The notes: generated from the letters alone by a model not told the origin. Counted from the first letter of the stretch, positions 10,197-19,676 are shown. The stretch is 62,266 nt of DNA from Rheinheimera mesophila (GCF_000986865.1 NZ_LAVS01000088.1:1-62266), one strand, 5' to 3'. Numbers and translations: made by a program.

Positions 10197-11084
10197 ATGA
10201 ATTTGACGCAACTTTATATCCTTGATGCCGTAGCCAGCAGTGAAAGCCTGCTGCAAGCCGCGGTGAAGCTCCATAAAACCCAACCGGCTTTGAGTATGGC
10301 GCTAAAAAAGCTGGAACAGGAATGCGGTTTTACTATAGTGGATCGCAGTCAATATCGCCTGCAATTTACTGAAGCCGGGCAACGTTTTTATCAGCAAGCT
10401 CAACAACTTCTGCATCAAAGTGAGCAATTAAAATCTCTGGCCCAACATTTAAGCCGTGGTGCTGAAGCCAGTTTGCGATTGGCCTTTGATGAAGCTGTTG
10501 ATTTGACCGCTTTTTTACCTGCTATCCGTCAGGCCCAACGGCAATTCCCTCACACCGAACTGCTGTTAAGTTGTGATTACCGGCTGCAGGCGCTGGAAAA
10601 GCTCAAACACCAGCAGGCCGATTTAGCCATTAGCCCCTGGTATCCGGTGTTTATCAGTCTGGGCGAGTTTGAGGCTGTCTCTATTGGCAGTTTTGATATT
10701 TTGTGTGTTGCCAGTCCGGAATTTTTGCAACAACTGGCAGGGCCGTTAACTCATCAGGCCCAGCTAGCTGAACTACCGCAATTGGTGGCTAATTCAGAAG
10801 CACTGAGTTTTGACAGCGGTAAATTACTGCCCTTGCAGTCGGCCCGACGGGTGAAAGTCAACAACAGCTTATGTATGAAACAGGCGCTGTTGGCTCATTT
10901 AGGCTGGGGTATGGTGGCGCGGCATCAGGTGACAACCGAACTGGCCAGTGGTGCATTGGTGCAGTTAAAACCCCAGGAGTTTCCAAAGCATATACAGGGC
11001 GATGTGGCGTTGGTGCGACATAAAGATCAACAGCTTGGGCCTGTCGCAAAAGCTATTTGGCAGCAATTGACTGAGAGTGAATAG
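10197..11084 (+). CDS. LysR-family transcriptional regulator, divergent from the RND operon
   Basis: A 295-residue LTTR. The N-terminal winged helix-turn-helix (about residues 1-60) has the pattern SSESLLQAAVKLHKTQPALS, and the ligand-binding Rossmann-like domain begins near residue 88. The ATG at 10197 is preferred over the in-frame TTG just before it. The only ribosome binding signal is a weak AAGA. It is divergent from the adaptor/permease genes and likely controls them; the inducer cannot be read from the sequence. It is convergent with the barrel gene downstream. Confidence 0.92.
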   Translation: MNLTQLYILDAVASSESLLQAAVKLHKTQPALSMALKKLEQECGFTIVDRSQYRLQFTEAGQRFYQQAQQLLHQSEQLKSLAQHLSRGAEASLRLAFDEAVDLTAFLPAIRQAQRQFPHTELLLSCDYRLQALEKLKHQQADLAISPWYPVFISLGEFEAVSIGSFDILCVASPEFLQQLAGPLTHQAQLAELPQLVANSEALSFDSGKLLPLQSARRVKVNNSLCMKQALLAHLGWGMVARHQVTTELASGALVQLKPQEFPKHIQGDVALVRHKDQQLGPVAKAIWQQLTESE

Positions 11085-11145
11085 CCGTGGAAAAACGGTA
11101 GGGACTGGGTTTATTCCAGTCCGAATACTGCAACACATTGAGAGC

Positions 11146-11208
11146 CCAATCGCATAACTGACTATGCGACTGGGGCGAGATGCCGCAGCCAACAAAGCTG
11201 CAGCTTCA
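11146..11208. repeat. Hairpin plus GCTGCAGCTTCA block, possible interspersed element
   Basis: An 11-bp inverted repeat with one mismatch (CCAATCGCATA / TATGCGACTGG, 6-base loop) is followed 23 bases later by GCTGCAGCTTCA. The same 12-mer recurs exactly at 33895-33906, also downstream of a CATA...TATG hairpin. It lies in the convergent gap between LysR and the barrel gene. Probably copies of one dispersed non-coding repeat family, but the spacing differs between the two. Confidence 0.35.
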
Positions 11209-11221
11209 AGTACGACGGGCA

Positions 11222-11995
11222 TTAGAAGCGGTAGCTTGCGCCTACTTGATACACATCATCCCCTGTCTCCAGCGCATCAAAGGCAACGCTGGCAGATAAT
11301 GACAGGTTAGGTAAAGCAAACCACTTCGTACGTAAACTCAGGCTATCTTCGCTTTCGCTTAATACACCGTCAGAGATCCACTGATACCCTACACCGGCTG
11401 AGAAGTTTTTGCCGAAGTAGTAATCCGCACCGACACCGTAACGGGTGGCTGAATCATTGCGGTAGTCCAGGATATTGGCTTCCAGGTTGATCATATCGCC
11501 AGTGCCTAAATCCCATAACTTTTTAGTCATCACACCATAGTTGGTGCTGCTGCCACCTTGATCCGGGCGGCTGTGTTCGAAAATAGCACCCACTAACCAA
11601 TCGTTGCTGATGAAATAACCTACAGTACCATCTACTTCCTGATAGTCTGTGCCGCTGTAATGCAGCCATTCCAGCTTACCGTAGAAGTTATGGCTTTGGT
11701 CCATATACTCACCACCCACTGACCAGCCGTTTTGATCCTCAGAATCAGCGGACAAACGAGATAAAGTACCGAAAACACTGGCGTTTTTATTGATAAATGC
11801 AGCTTCAGCGCGCGGCGTATTGCCAGACGTGTCTACTGGATTAAAGAAATACTGATGCTTCAGTTGCCACAGATCCAAATCAACACCATTGATCTCACTG
11901 TTGGCATAATCGACCGAAGTTTCATTTTGATAGCTGTTCGCTGCCGCACCGGTTGACACTACAGCGATAAGTAAAGCGAGCATAGAACGTTTCAT
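11222..11995 (-). CDS. Putative outer-membrane beta-barrel porin
   Basis: A 257-residue secreted protein of unknown substrate. The chosen ATG at 11995 has AGGTAG about 6 bases upstream and begins with a good signal peptide (MKRSMLALLIAVVSTGAAA). The mature part alternates polar and aromatic residues in short strands (YDLEANILDYRN, YGVGADYYFGKNFSAG) and ends in SYRF, the C-terminal Phe signature recognised by the Bam machinery. The frame stays open far upstream to 12319, but that region runs antisense-free into the end of uvrB and has no signal sequence, so the long version is rejected. A 136-base gap after uvrB suggests its own promoter. Confidence 0.82.
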   Translation of the reverse strand: MKRSMLALLIAVVSTGAAANSYQNETSVDYANSEINGVDLDLWQLKHQYFFNPVDTSGNTPRAEAAFINKNASVFGTLSRLSADSEDQNGWSVGGEYMDQSHNFYGKLEWLHYSGTDYQEVDGTVGYFISNDWLVGAIFEHSRPDQGGSSTNYGVMTKKLWDLGTGDMINLEANILDYRNDSATRYGVGADYYFGKNFSAGVGYQWISDGVLSESEDSLSLRTKWFALPNLSLSASVAFDALETGDDVYQVGASYRF

Positions 11996-12131
11996 AAATA
12001 CTACCTTTTGGTTGAGAAAACGCAGGCAGTGTAAAAGGGTGAAAGTTAATGCTCTCTGAACGAACCTGTAAATAAATGTATAAATATCAAACAGATAATC
12101 ATACAAAACAGGAAAAAACTGATGGATCTGA

Positions 12132-14123
12132 TTAAATCTCCAGCAAAGCTTCGCGTAGTTGATGAATTTGATCGCGCAATTGCGCGGCCAGTTCAAACTC
12201 CAGATCTTTGGCATGTTGCAGCATTTTTTGCTCCAGTTGTTTGATCTCAGCCTGCAACTGGTAAGGCGTTTTGCCTTTGGCCAGTTTGATTTTCTCTGCC
12301 ACTTTTGGTAACTCAGCATCCTGCCCCAGATCCATCACATCCGACACTTTCTTCTTAATAGCGGTTGGTGTGATGCCATGTAGTGCATTAAAAGCCATCT
12401 GTTTGGCGCGCCGCCTTTCGGTTTCATCGATAGCGCGCTGCATAGAGCCTGTTATGCGGTCGGCATACAACACAGCTTTACCGGACAGATTGCGTGCAGC
12501 ACGGCCCATGGTCTGAATAAGCGAGCGTTCAGAGCGTAAAAAGCCTTCTTTATCTGCATCCAGAATAGCGACCAAAGACACTTCAGGAATATCCAGACCT
12601 TCCCGCAGCAGGTTGATCCCCACCAGCACGTCAAACACACCTAAGCGTAAATCGCGGATAATTTCCATCCGCTCCACCGTGTCGATGTCTGAGTGTAAAT
12701 ATCGCACCTTAACGCCATGACCCGCTAAGTAATCGGTTAAATCCTCCGCCATTTTTTTGGTCAGCACTGTCACCAATACCCGCTCGCCTAATGTGGCGCA
12801 GCGCATAGCTTCCGACATTAAATCATCGACCTGAGTCGCCACAGGCCGGATTTCAATCACAGGGTCGACTAAACCTGTAGGCCTGACCACCTGCTCCACT
12901 ACTTCACCGGCTGACTGGTTTAACTCGTAATCTGCCGGTGTCGCCGAGACATAAATCCGCTGTGGTGCTATGGATTCAAACTCATCAAACTTCAGCGGCC
13001 TGTTGTCCAACGCAGACGGCAAACGAAAGCCATAGTTCACCAGGTTTTCTTTGCGCGACCTATCGCCTTTGTACATAGCGCCAATTTGTGAAATGGTGAC
13101 GTGCGACTCGTCAATAAACATCAACCCATCGGCTGGAAAATAATCCAGCAACGTGGGTGGTGGTTCGCCCTCAGCCCGGCCGGATAAATACCGTGAATAG
13201 TTTTCGATGCCGGAGCAATAGCCCAACTCCACCATCATTTCAATATCAAATAAAGTGCGCTGACCGATACGCTGCTCTTCAATCAGCCGGTTTTCCGCCA
13301 ACAGTTGAGCGCGCCGCTCTTTGAGCTCTACTTTAATTTTCTCTGTCGCTTCGAGGATTTTTTCCCGTGGTGTGACATAGTGCGTTTTTGGATAAATAGT
13401 GTAGCGGCTGACTACTTTTTCCACTGCCCCTGTCAGCGGGTCAAACAAACTGATGCGCTCTATTTCTTCATCAAACAGCTCAATCCGCACTGCTATTTCG
13501 TCGGATTCAGCCGGAAACACATCAATCACATCGCCACGCACCCGGTAGGTCGCGCGTTCAAAAGCGGCGTCATTGCGGCTGTATTGCAATTCGGCCAGAC
13601 GACGCAGGATAGAGCGCTGATCAACGATATCGCCCACTTTCAGATGCAACAGCATCTTCATATAGGATTCCGGGTCGCCCAAACCATAAATAGCCGATAC
13701 CGAAGCAATTATCACCACATCACGCCGTTCCATCAGCGCTTTGGTCGCGGATAAACGCATTTGTTCTATATGTTCGTTAATAGAAGCGTCTTTTTCAATA
13801 AAGGTGTCACTGGCCGGTACATAAGCTTCAGGCTGGTAGTAGTCGTAATACGACACGAAGTATTCGACTGCGTTATTCGGGAAAAACTCTTTCATTTCAC
13901 CATAAAGCTGAGCCGCCAGCGTTTTGTTGTGCGCCATAATCAGTGTAGGTCGGTTCACTTGAGCTATCACATTGGCCATGGTGAAGGTTTTGCCTGAGCC
14001 TGTGACCCCTAATAAGGTTTGATGTGCTAAGCCAGCCTCCAGCCCCTCGACCAGTTTGGCTATGGCTGTCGGCTGATCACCGGCAGGTTGATAGTTGGAT
14101 ACCAATTCGAAATTACGGCTCAT
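12132..14123 (-). CDS. uvrB: UvrABC nucleotide excision repair subunit B
   Basis: UvrB is the damage-verifying helicase-like subunit that loads from UvrA and recruits UvrC. At 663 residues it is near the usual length. GSGKT at 42-46 is Walker [13 protein letters not shown] is the beta-hairpin that probes DNA, MFIDESH is the DEAD-like motif, and the C-terminal UVR coiled-coil (about residues 622-660, [26 protein letters not shown]) contacts UvrC. It lies 64 bases downstream of the MATE gene on the same strand. No good LexA operator was found in that gap, which is notable because uvrB is SOS-regulated in E. coli. Confidence 0.98.
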   Translation of the reverse strand: MSRNFELVSNYQPAGDQPTAIAKLVEGLEAGLAHQTLLGVTGSGKTFTMANVIAQVNRPTLIMAHNKTLAAQLYGEMKEFFPNNAVEYFVSYYDYYQPEAYVPASDTFIEKDASINEHIEQMRLSATKALMERRDVVIIASVSAIYGLGDPESYMKMLLHLKVGDIVDQRSILRRLAELQYSRNDAAFERATYRVRGDVIDVFPAESDEIAVRIELFDEEIERISLFDPLTGAVEKVVSRYTIYPKTHYVTPREKILEATEKIKVELKERRAQLLAENRLIEEQRIGQRTLFDIEMMVELGYCSGIENYSRYLSGRAEGEPPPTLLDYFPADGLMFIDESHVTISQIGAMYKGDRSRKENLVNYGFRLPSALDNRPLKFDEFESIAPQRIYVSATPADYELNQSAGEVVEQVVRPTGLVDPVIEIRPVATQVDDLMSEAMRCATLGERVLVTVLTKKMAEDLTDYLAGHGVKVRYLHSDIDTVERMEIIRDLRLGVFDVLVGINLLREGLDIPEVSLVAILDADKEGFLRSERSLIQTMGRAARNLSGKAVLYADRITGSMQRAIDETERRRAKQMAFNALHGITPTAIKKKVSDVMDLGQDAELPKVAEKIKLAKGKTPYQLQAEIKQLEQKMLQHAKDLEFELAAQLRDQIHQLREALLEI

Positions 14124-14187
14124 ACAGACACACCATCTAAAATAACAGCAGGCAAACCACAGCAGACCAGTTCAGTCCCCCAACGCA

Positions 14188-15552
14188 TCAGACTCCCCCG
14201 CTTATGCTTAACGCAGCTAATTTACGTTTAAACCAGTAATAGGCCAGACTGGCAGTAAAGGCATTGGCAATCAGGCCTCCTGCGAAAACCCCTATTACGC
14301 CACCCATCACCCCACCCAGATAAGCAAAAGGTACATAAAAAACAAAGAGGCGGATCACACTCAGTTGCAAGGCATTGAGTGGTAAATGCAGTGCATTAAA
14401 AGACGAATTCGTCAGAATAATAATACCCTGCAGGCCATAACCTAGAGGCAAAATCCAGATAAAGTAGCGAATGTACTGCGCCACTAACGGATCGTCAGTA
14501 AAAACGTCAGCCACGAGCCAGGCGCAGGCAGCTAAACCCAGATAAACCAACAACTGCCAGCGGAGAATAAATCGGATACAACTTTTATACGCGGTATCAA
14601 TGCGATCATAGGCACAAGCCCCATAATTCTGGCTGACAAAAGGTGGCAAGGTCATCGACAGAGCCAATACAACTAAAGAGGCAATACTCTCAATACGGGC
14701 CCCCACTCCAAAAGCTGCTACAGCTTCAGCACCGTAACTGGCCATCAGCGCCGTTAAAATCGCCATCGCCAAAGGGGTCAGCATATTAGCCCCTGCTGCG
14801 GGTAAACCTATATGCAAAATTTTGCGGCTGATGCGGATAAATTCGGCAAAAGGCTGATGCCCGGTATCAACCAGTTTACGGCGCACCATCAGCAGGTAAA
14901 GAATGAGACCAAAACCTAACAACCAGGAGATCAGGCTGGCCAGTGAGGCTCCAGCCACCCCCATCGCCGGCACCGGGCCCCAGCCAAAGATCAGAATAGG
15001 GTCTAAAATTGCATTTAATAAGCCGGCACAGGCCATCAGGATACTGGGCGTTTTGGTATCCCCTGCCGCTCTTAACACCGCATTGCCAATCATAGGGGTG
15101 ATTAAAAACACTGCGCCAAAAAACCAGATATCCATATAGTCGTGGATAAAAGGCAAGGTATCCTCTTTTGCGCCTAATAAACGGAACAAGGGGTCTATGG
15201 TCAGGTAACCCACTATAGATAAGGCAATCACTAAATAGGCAGATAACCACAACGCCGCTAAACCATCACTACGGGCACTTTGCTGATCGCCACTGCCCAA
15301 GGCTCTGGCGATAACAGCCGAAGTGCCGATACTCAGGCCAATAGCAAGACTAATCACAGTAAATGTAACAGGAAAAGTAAAGCTGACCGCTGCAAGCTCT
15401 GCAGTGCCCAGCATACTGATAAAAAACGTATCAACCAGGTTAAAAGACATTAGGGTGATCATGCCAAATAACACAGGCACGGTCATTTGTTTCATCGTGG
15501 CCTGAATATCACCTTTGAGCAGATCAGGACGTTTCGAAGTGGAGTGGTTCAT
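14188..15552 (-). CDS. MATE-family multidrug/Na+(H+) antiporter
   Basis: A 454-residue integral membrane protein with about 12 hydrophobic segments in two related halves, as in MATE exporters. Characteristic stretches are MTVPVLFGMITLMSFNLVDTFFISMLGTAELAAVSF at the N-terminus and the internally repeated LGVGARIES / LGSGDQQSARSDG region. The role is drug or metabolite efflux coupled to a cation gradient; the substrate is not predictable. It is upstream of uvrB on the same strand and may be co-transcribed with it. About 480 bases without a gene lie upstream. Confidence 0.93.
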   Translation of the reverse strand: MNHSTSKRPDLLKGDIQATMKQMTVPVLFGMITLMSFNLVDTFFISMLGTAELAAVSFTFPVTFTVISLAIGLSIGTSAVIARALGSGDQQSARSDGLAALWLSAYLVIALSIVGYLTIDPLFRLLGAKEDTLPFIHDYMDIWFFGAVFLITPMIGNAVLRAAGDTKTPSILMACAGLLNAILDPILIFGWGPVPAMGVAGASLASLISWLLGFGLILYLLMVRRKLVDTGHQPFAEFIRISRKILHIGLPAAGANMLTPLAMAILTALMASYGAEAVAAFGVGARIESIASLVVLALSMTLPPFVSQNYGACAYDRIDTAYKSCIRFILRWQLLVYLGLAACAWLVADVFTDDPLVAQYIRYFIWILPLGYGLQGIIILTNSSFNALHLPLNALQLSVIRLFVFYVPFAYLGGVMGGVIGVFAGGLIANAFTASLAYYWFKRKLAALSISGGV

Positions 15553-16034
15553 AACAGTCAGCTTAAACGCAAGTGGCGCTATTGTAGAGAAAAGTAACAG
15601 GCGGCACTACCTGCAATGCGACTAAATCGGTGTAAAACTGAACAAGAATTAGAAAAAATGTTCACAATCTGCTTTTGCATAGAAATTTTATTTCTCTGTG
15701 GCTGTTCTGCATAAAGTTTCAGTTCTTTCAATTTAATAAGCTATTGTTTTTTAAGGAATAAAAAATTAGTCGCAAACCTATTGATCTGCCGCTAAGCCTT
15801 ATCAATTAAGGCTTAGCCTGACTGTCAGGCCAACAACTCACAGACTTATCCACAGATTCTGTGGGTAACTTCCGCTAGCCCTTTATTGGCCTGACTTTGT
15901 CAAAAATCAGCCTGATGACCAAACGGCGAATAGCTTGTGCATAGCCCAAATTTGTGATTGCACAGCTTTTCTACCGGGGTTGGCTAAACAAACAGCAAGT
16001 AAACTTGTTTTATCAAAAAGCTCCGGGCAAAGTG
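15553..16034. other. Non-coding stretch upstream of the tRNA-Asn cluster
   Basis: No convincing coding frame is seen. It contains a perfect 9-bp hairpin at 15792-15816 (CTAAGCCTT / AAGGCTTAG, 7-base loop), a second short stem immediately after it (CCTGA / TCAGG, 15817-15829), and the DnaA-box-like palindrome described separately. The tandem hairpins have no U tract, so they are not clear terminators. Confidence 0.6.
15846..15868. promoter_or_regulatory. DnaA-box-like palindrome
   Basis: TTATCCACA (15846-15854) is an exact consensus DnaA box. Five bases later TGTGGGTAA is a one-mismatch inverted copy, so the site is two boxes facing each other. A single exact 9-mer can occur by chance; the paired inverted arrangement and non-coding setting make it more interesting. 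A role as a DnaA titration or regulatory site is inference. Confidence 0.4.
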
Positions 16035-16063
16035 TTGACAGTGTTTAAGACGGGCATTAGTAT
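16035..16063 (+). promoter_or_regulatory. Strong sigma-70 promoter of the tRNA-Asn cluster
   Basis: TTGACA (consensus -35) is followed after exactly 17 bases by TAGTAT (-10), then a GC-rich discriminator (GCGCCCCG) just before the expected start site. The first tRNA begins 23 bases after the -10. GC-rich discriminators are typical of stable-RNA promoters under stringent control by ppGpp/DksA; that regulation is inferred from family knowledge. Confidence 0.85.
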
Positions 16064-16086
16064 TGCGCCCCGTTGCAGAACACAGT

Positions 16087-16163
16087 TCCTCAGTAGCTCA
16101 GCCGGTTAGAGCGGCGGACTGTTAATCCGTAGGTCGTTGGTTCGAGTCCAACCTGGGGAGCCA
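16087..16163 (+). tRNA. tRNA-Asn(GTT), copy 1
   Basis: A 77-base cloverleaf with encoded CCA. The acceptor stem TCCTCAG pairs with CTGGGGA (one U-G pair), the anticodon loop CTGTTAA gives anticodon GTT, and the T-loop is TTCGAGT. It is the first of three near-identical copies behind one strong promoter. Confidence 0.97.
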
Positions 16164-16189
16164 CTGTAGTCTCAACATGTTATTTCAGT

Positions 16190-16266
16190 TCCTCAGTAGC
16201 TCAGCCGGTTAGAGCGGCGGACTGTTAATCCGTAGGTCGTTGGTTCGAGTCCAACCTGGGGAGCCA
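16190..16266 (+). tRNA. tRNA-Asn(GTT), copy 2
   Basis: Same 77-base sequence as copy 1, with anticodon GTT and encoded CCA, starting 26 bases after it. The spacer is unrelated to the next one, so only the gene body is conserved. Presumably cut from one polycistronic precursor. Confidence 0.97.
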
Positions 16267-16301
16267 ACTGAAATAATCACAATCAAATAACCGTATACAA
16301 T

Positions 16302-16378
16302 TCCTCAGTAGCTCAGCCGGTTAGAGCGGCGGACTGTTAATCCGTAGGTCGTTGGTTCGAGTCCAACCTGGGGAGCCA
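16302..16378 (+). tRNA. tRNA-Asn(GTT), copy 3
   Basis: Third identical 77-base copy, with anticodon GTT and encoded CCA, 35 bases after copy 2. No integrase or attachment-site duplication follows it, and no clear hairpin terminator was found, only a T-rich stretch (CTCTTTTTCT) about 35 bases downstream. Confidence 0.97.
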
Positions 16379-16501
16379 CCTAAAGTACATCCTGTATCCT
16401 CTCTTAATTGTCTCTTTTTCTTAGTGTTTTTCTTTGAAATAACTTAAGCTTATTTTTTGATATTCAAGCTCGGACAAAAAATTCAGTATGGGTTGCCTGC
16501 T

Positions 16502-18358
16502 ATGAAGTCTCCATCCTTTGTTGCGTTGAGTCACTGGACTGCCGCTTTGGTCTCGGCTCTGTTAGCGCTTTGGCTGTTCTGGTTTGCCGCCGCTCAACAA
16601 ATTCACAGCTTATACCAACTGCATTACAGTGCTATTCAGCAAATGCTGGCCAGTGATTTAACTGGCGATACCAAAATTCTGACCCGGCAATTAAGTAGCA
16701 GTTTCGATTTACCTTACTTAAAAGTCAGTCAACTGGACGGTGTCGTATTGCATGAGCAAAGCAACACCATGGCTGACTATGCCCTGTCCTCCTGGATCCT
16801 GACTCAATTCGACCGTCCATTGACCCCGGCTTTAGTTCAGGATCAGGCACATAATTTACAGGTTGAGTTTTTACCTCAATTGTCTGAGCAACTGCGCACA
16901 CTTGAACTTTTTAGTTTGTTTTTGTTTTTTGGCCCGCTGCTGTTAGGGGTCTTGCCTTATTACTTGCAGCCTGGGCGGCCAAAGAAACAAAAAGCGCTGC
17001 CGCCCCATCCGATAGAAGCTGCAGTGCAACAAGCTCCGGCACTAGTGCAGGCGTTGCAACCGCAAAGCACTACCTCTGGAACAGATTATCTGCTGGAGCT
17101 GGCACTTTATGATCAGTTGACCTCCCTGCCAAACCGCCAGCAGTTTGTCCGTTACTACGAACAACAACTCAAAGCAGCTAATGCGGTACATCAGTCGGTA
17201 TTTTTAGTAGTCCGTTGTCACAGTCTGGCCCAGATCAATCATAAGCAGGGTTATCTGGCAGGGGATCTGTATATTAAAGAGATGGCGGACTTACTCAAAC
17301 AACTGCCGCAGTTGTCCGATGAAAGTCCGTTGTTCCGCCTGAATAATACAGATTTTTGTGTATTGTTTGTGCAAATGGCCCCGGAACAAACCCAGGAGCT
17401 GATCGCGCTGCTGCAGCAAAACCTCGACAGTTATCAGCAACAAAAGCAGCTCGATTCAGTGGCCTTAACCGCTGTAGTTCAGGTCGCTCAGGGCAAACCT
17501 TTGGGTGAATTGCTGGCGATGGCGGATACAGCGTTAAGTCTGGCAAAAACTAAACAAAGCCGCGCCAATAAACAAACGAACTTATGGTATCTGTTGACCG
17601 ACAGCCAGGAGCAGACAGCAGAGTCGTCTTTTAGCACAAAAAACTGGCGGCATTTAATTGATGAAGTCCTGCAAGGTCAGCGCATAAGTTTATTGGCACA
17701 ACCCATTCAGCCTTTGAATAAAACCAGTAAAACCTATTCGGAATTGTTAGTGCGTTTTCGCAGTAGCGAGGATCAACTGCTGCCTACCGCCTTGTTTTTA
17801 GATAGGGCACAAAAACTTGACAAGCTGATCGAGATAGAACAGCTCATCGTAGAACAGGCATTGATTTTGATTGCCAATCATCCTGGCCAGATTTTTGGCT
17901 TGAATCTGTCGGCTCATGCGGTGCAGGACGAAGCTTTTATCAGTTATCTGGAACGACGTTTAGCAAAAGAGACCGAGCTTGCCCCCCGTTTGGTATTTGA
18001 GATCAGCGAATGGGGTTTACAGCAAAATCTGAAATTAAGTAAGCGTCTGATTGATATGCTGCATCAGTACGGCTCCCGGGTAACAGTGGAGAAATTCGGC
18101 GCAGGTATTACCTCTTTCAAGTTTTTCCGCGATTTAAAACCTGATTTCGTCAAAATGGATAGCAGCTACACCCGACAGATAGAAGAAGATAAAAACAATC
18201 AGTACTTTGTTCGTTTGATGGTCGACTTAGCACACCGCATCGGTGTGGCAGTGTTTGCCGAAAACGTCGAAACTGCGGCAGAAAAACAAATGCTGGAATC
18301 GCTGTTAATCGACGGAATCCAAGGCTACTTCTTAAGTAAACCTGCCCCACTGGAATAA
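16502..18358 (+). CDS. Membrane protein with degenerate GGDEF and EAL domains (CsrD/MshH- or LapD-like)
   Basis: About 618 residues: TM1 near residues 8-30, a periplasmic segment of roughly 100 residues, TM2 near 135-155, then GGDEF and EAL domains. Both catalytic signatures are lost. The GGDEF site reads LNNTDF, the EAL site reads SELL, and the DDFGTG metal site reads EKFGAG. Other conserved EAL points remain (NLSA, FEISE, KMD, AENVET, QGYFLSKP). This argues for a c-di-GMP receptor or a CsrD-type regulator of CsrB-family RNA turnover, not for a cyclase or phosphodiesterase. The ATG at 16502 is chosen because the upstream in-frame TTG at 16457 has no support; neither has a strong ribosome binding site. 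Confidence 0.8.
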   Translation: MKSPSFVALSHWTAALVSALLALWLFWFAAAQQIHSLYQLHYSAIQQMLASDLTGDTKILTRQLSSSFDLPYLKVSQLDGVVLHEQSNTMADYALSSWILTQFDRPLTPALVQDQAHNLQVEFLPQLSEQLRTLELFSLFLFFGPLLLGVLPYYLQPGRPKKQKALPPHPIEAAVQQAPALVQALQPQSTTSGTDYLLELALYDQLTSLPNRQQFVRYYEQQLKAANAVHQSVFLVVRCHSLAQINHKQGYLAGDLYIKEMADLLKQLPQLSDESPLFRLNNTDFCVLFVQMAPEQTQELIALLQQNLDSYQQQKQLDSVALTAVVQVAQGKPLGELLAMADTALSLAKTKQSRANKQTNLWYLLTDSQEQTAESSFSTKNWRHLIDEVLQGQRISLLAQPIQPLNKTSKTYSELLVRFRSSEDQLLPTALFLDRAQKLDKLIEIEQLIVEQALILIANHPGQIFGLNLSAHAVQDEAFISYLERRLAKETELAPRLVFEISEWGLQQNLKLSKRLIDMLHQYGSRVTVEKFGAGITSFKFFRDLKPDFVKMDSSYTRQIEEDKNNQYFVRLMVDLAHRIGVAVFAENVETAAEKQMLESLLIDGIQGYFLSKPAPLE

Positions 18359-18483
18359 CACTTTTTAGCACTATCCAGCTAAACCGCGGTTTCGTGTAGA
18401 AGGGCGGCTACAACACCAGCCCCTGCATTTTTATAGTATCCGGCGCCACAGGGGCAGATAACGGCCATTCGCGTTCAGTGCTG

Positions 18484-18512
18484 TTGTTTCAGACCTTACA
18501 AAGCTTCATAAT
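18484..18512 (+). promoter_or_regulatory. Candidate sigma-70 promoter of the rsx operon
   Basis: TTGTTT and CATAAT are separated by 17 bases and lie 28 bases upstream of the rsxA start. This fits a sigma-70 promoter, but neither hexamer is consensus and there is no independent support. Confidence 0.35.
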
Positions 18513-18539
18513 AGCGCGACTTTTTTCTGGGGTTCTTTT

Positions 18540-19121
18540 ATGTCGGAATTTTTGCTGTTGCTGGTCAGCACAGTGCTGGTGAACAACTTCGTACTGGTGA
18601 AGTTTCTCGGCTTATGCCCTGTGATGGGGGTCTCGAAAAAACTTGAAACCGCTATTGGTATGTCGATGGCCACTACTTTTGTGCTGACCCTGGCCTCGCT
18701 TTGCAGTTATCTGGTGGACTTCTACTTATTACAGCCGCTGGATTTGCTGTACCTGCGCACTTTAGCTTTTATTCTGGTGATTGCTGTGGTGGTGCAATTT
18801 ACCGAGATGGTGGTGCATAAAACCAGCCCAACCTTGTATCGCCTGTTGGGCATCTTTTTGCCCTTGATCACCACCAACTGCGCGGTATTAGGTGTGGCAC
18901 TGTTGAATGTAAATGCCCGCCACGACTTTTTTTCGTCCGTCGTTTATGGTTTTGGTGCCGCGGTGGGCTTCTCTTTGGTGTTGATTTTATTTGCGGCCAT
19001 GCGGGAGCGTCTGGCTGCTGCTGACGTACCGGTTTCTTTTAGAGGGGCTGCGATCGGCATGATTACCGCAGGTTTAATGTCCTTAGCCTTTATGGGCTTT
19101 ACTGGCTTGGTGAAAGTATAA
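18540..19121 (+). CDS. rsxA: Electron transport complex subunit RsxA/RnfA
   Basis: A 193-residue inner-membrane subunit of the Rnf/Rsx complex, with six predicted TM helices. It begins [27 protein letters not shown], the signature start of the family, and carries TTNCAVLG in the middle. Rsx complexes move electrons between NADH and ferredoxin with ion transport, and in E. coli they keep SoxR reduced. First gene of rsxABCDGE; the stop abuts the rsxB ATG with no gap. Confidence 0.97.
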   Translation: MSEFLLLLVSTVLVNNFVLVKFLGLCPVMGVSKKLETAIGMSMATTFVLTLASLCSYLVDFYLLQPLDLLYLRTLAFILVIAVVVQFTEMVVHKTSPTLYRLLGIFLPLITTNCAVLGVALLNVNARHDFFSSVVYGFGAAVGFSLVLILFAAMRERLAAADVPVSFRGAAIGMITAGLMSLAFMGFTGLVKV

Positions 19122-19676
19122 ATGTCTATAATCACTGCCCTCTGGGCTTTGGGTATTCTGGCGCTGATTTTTGGCGCTGTGCTGGGCTATGCCGCTATCC
19201 GTTTTAAGGTAGATGCCGATCCGCTGGTTGAACAAATCGATGAAATTTTGCCACAAACTCAATGTGGTCAATGTGGTTATCCGGGCTGTCGGCCTTATGC
19301 CGAAGCCATAGCCAACGGTGATGACATCAACAAATGTCCACCGGGCGGTGACGCCACCATCAAGAAACTGGCTGATTTAATGGGTGTTGAAGCCAAACCT
19401 TTGGATGCAGCGCAAACGCCGGCAGTGAAACGTGTGGCTTTTATTCGCGAAGATGAGTGCATAGGTTGCACTAAATGTATTCAGGCCTGCCCTGTTGACG
19501 CTATTGTCGGCGCATCTAAACAAATGCACACAGTGCTCACCGACGAATGCACTGGTTGTGATTTATGTGTTGAACCTTGTCCTGTGGATTGCATTGATAT
19601 GGTGCCACTGGCCAGCAGTATTGAGCGCTGGAAGTGGGACTTAAAGGCTATCCCGGTGAAAGTACTGGAGTCCTGA
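19122..19676 (+). CDS. rsxB: Electron transport complex iron-sulfur subunit RsxB/RnfB
   Basis: A 184-residue peripheral subunit with an N-terminal membrane helix (residues 5-25). A four-Cys 4Fe-4S domain follows (CGQCGYPGC...CPPGG), then two ferredoxin-type clusters ([12 protein letters not shown] and [12 protein letters not shown]). It receives or delivers electrons at the cytoplasmic face. It directly follows rsxA, and its ribosome binding site lies inside the end of rsxA (GGTGAAAG). Confidence 0.97.
   Translation: MSIITALWALGILALIFGAVLGYAAIRFKVDADPLVEQIDEILPQTQCGQCGYPGCRPYAEAIANGDDINKCPPGGDATIKKLADLMGVEAKPLDAAQTPAVKRVAFIREDECIGCTKCIQACPVDAIVGASKQMHTVLTDECTGCDLCVEPCPVDCIDMVPLASSIERWKWDLKAIPVKVLES

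Noticed and set aside
11996-12319. Upstream extension of the barrel gene on the minus strand
   Set aside because: It runs into the end of uvrB, has Lys/Asn/Trp-rich non-family sequence, and the signal peptide starts cleanly at 11995 with its own ribosome binding site.
14124-14187. Possible LexA box before uvrB
   Set aside because: The best match, CTGT followed 8 bases later by ATGG, has only two of four bases right in the second half.
15658-15714. 18-codon frame (MFTICFCIEILFLCGCSA) as a leader peptide
   Set aside because: No ribosome binding site, no attenuator structure downstream and no gene that it would lead into.
16087-16500. Genomic island attachment site at the tRNA-Asn cluster
   Set aside because: No integrase and no extra tRNA 3'-end duplication lie downstream; the gene following is an ordinary signalling protein.
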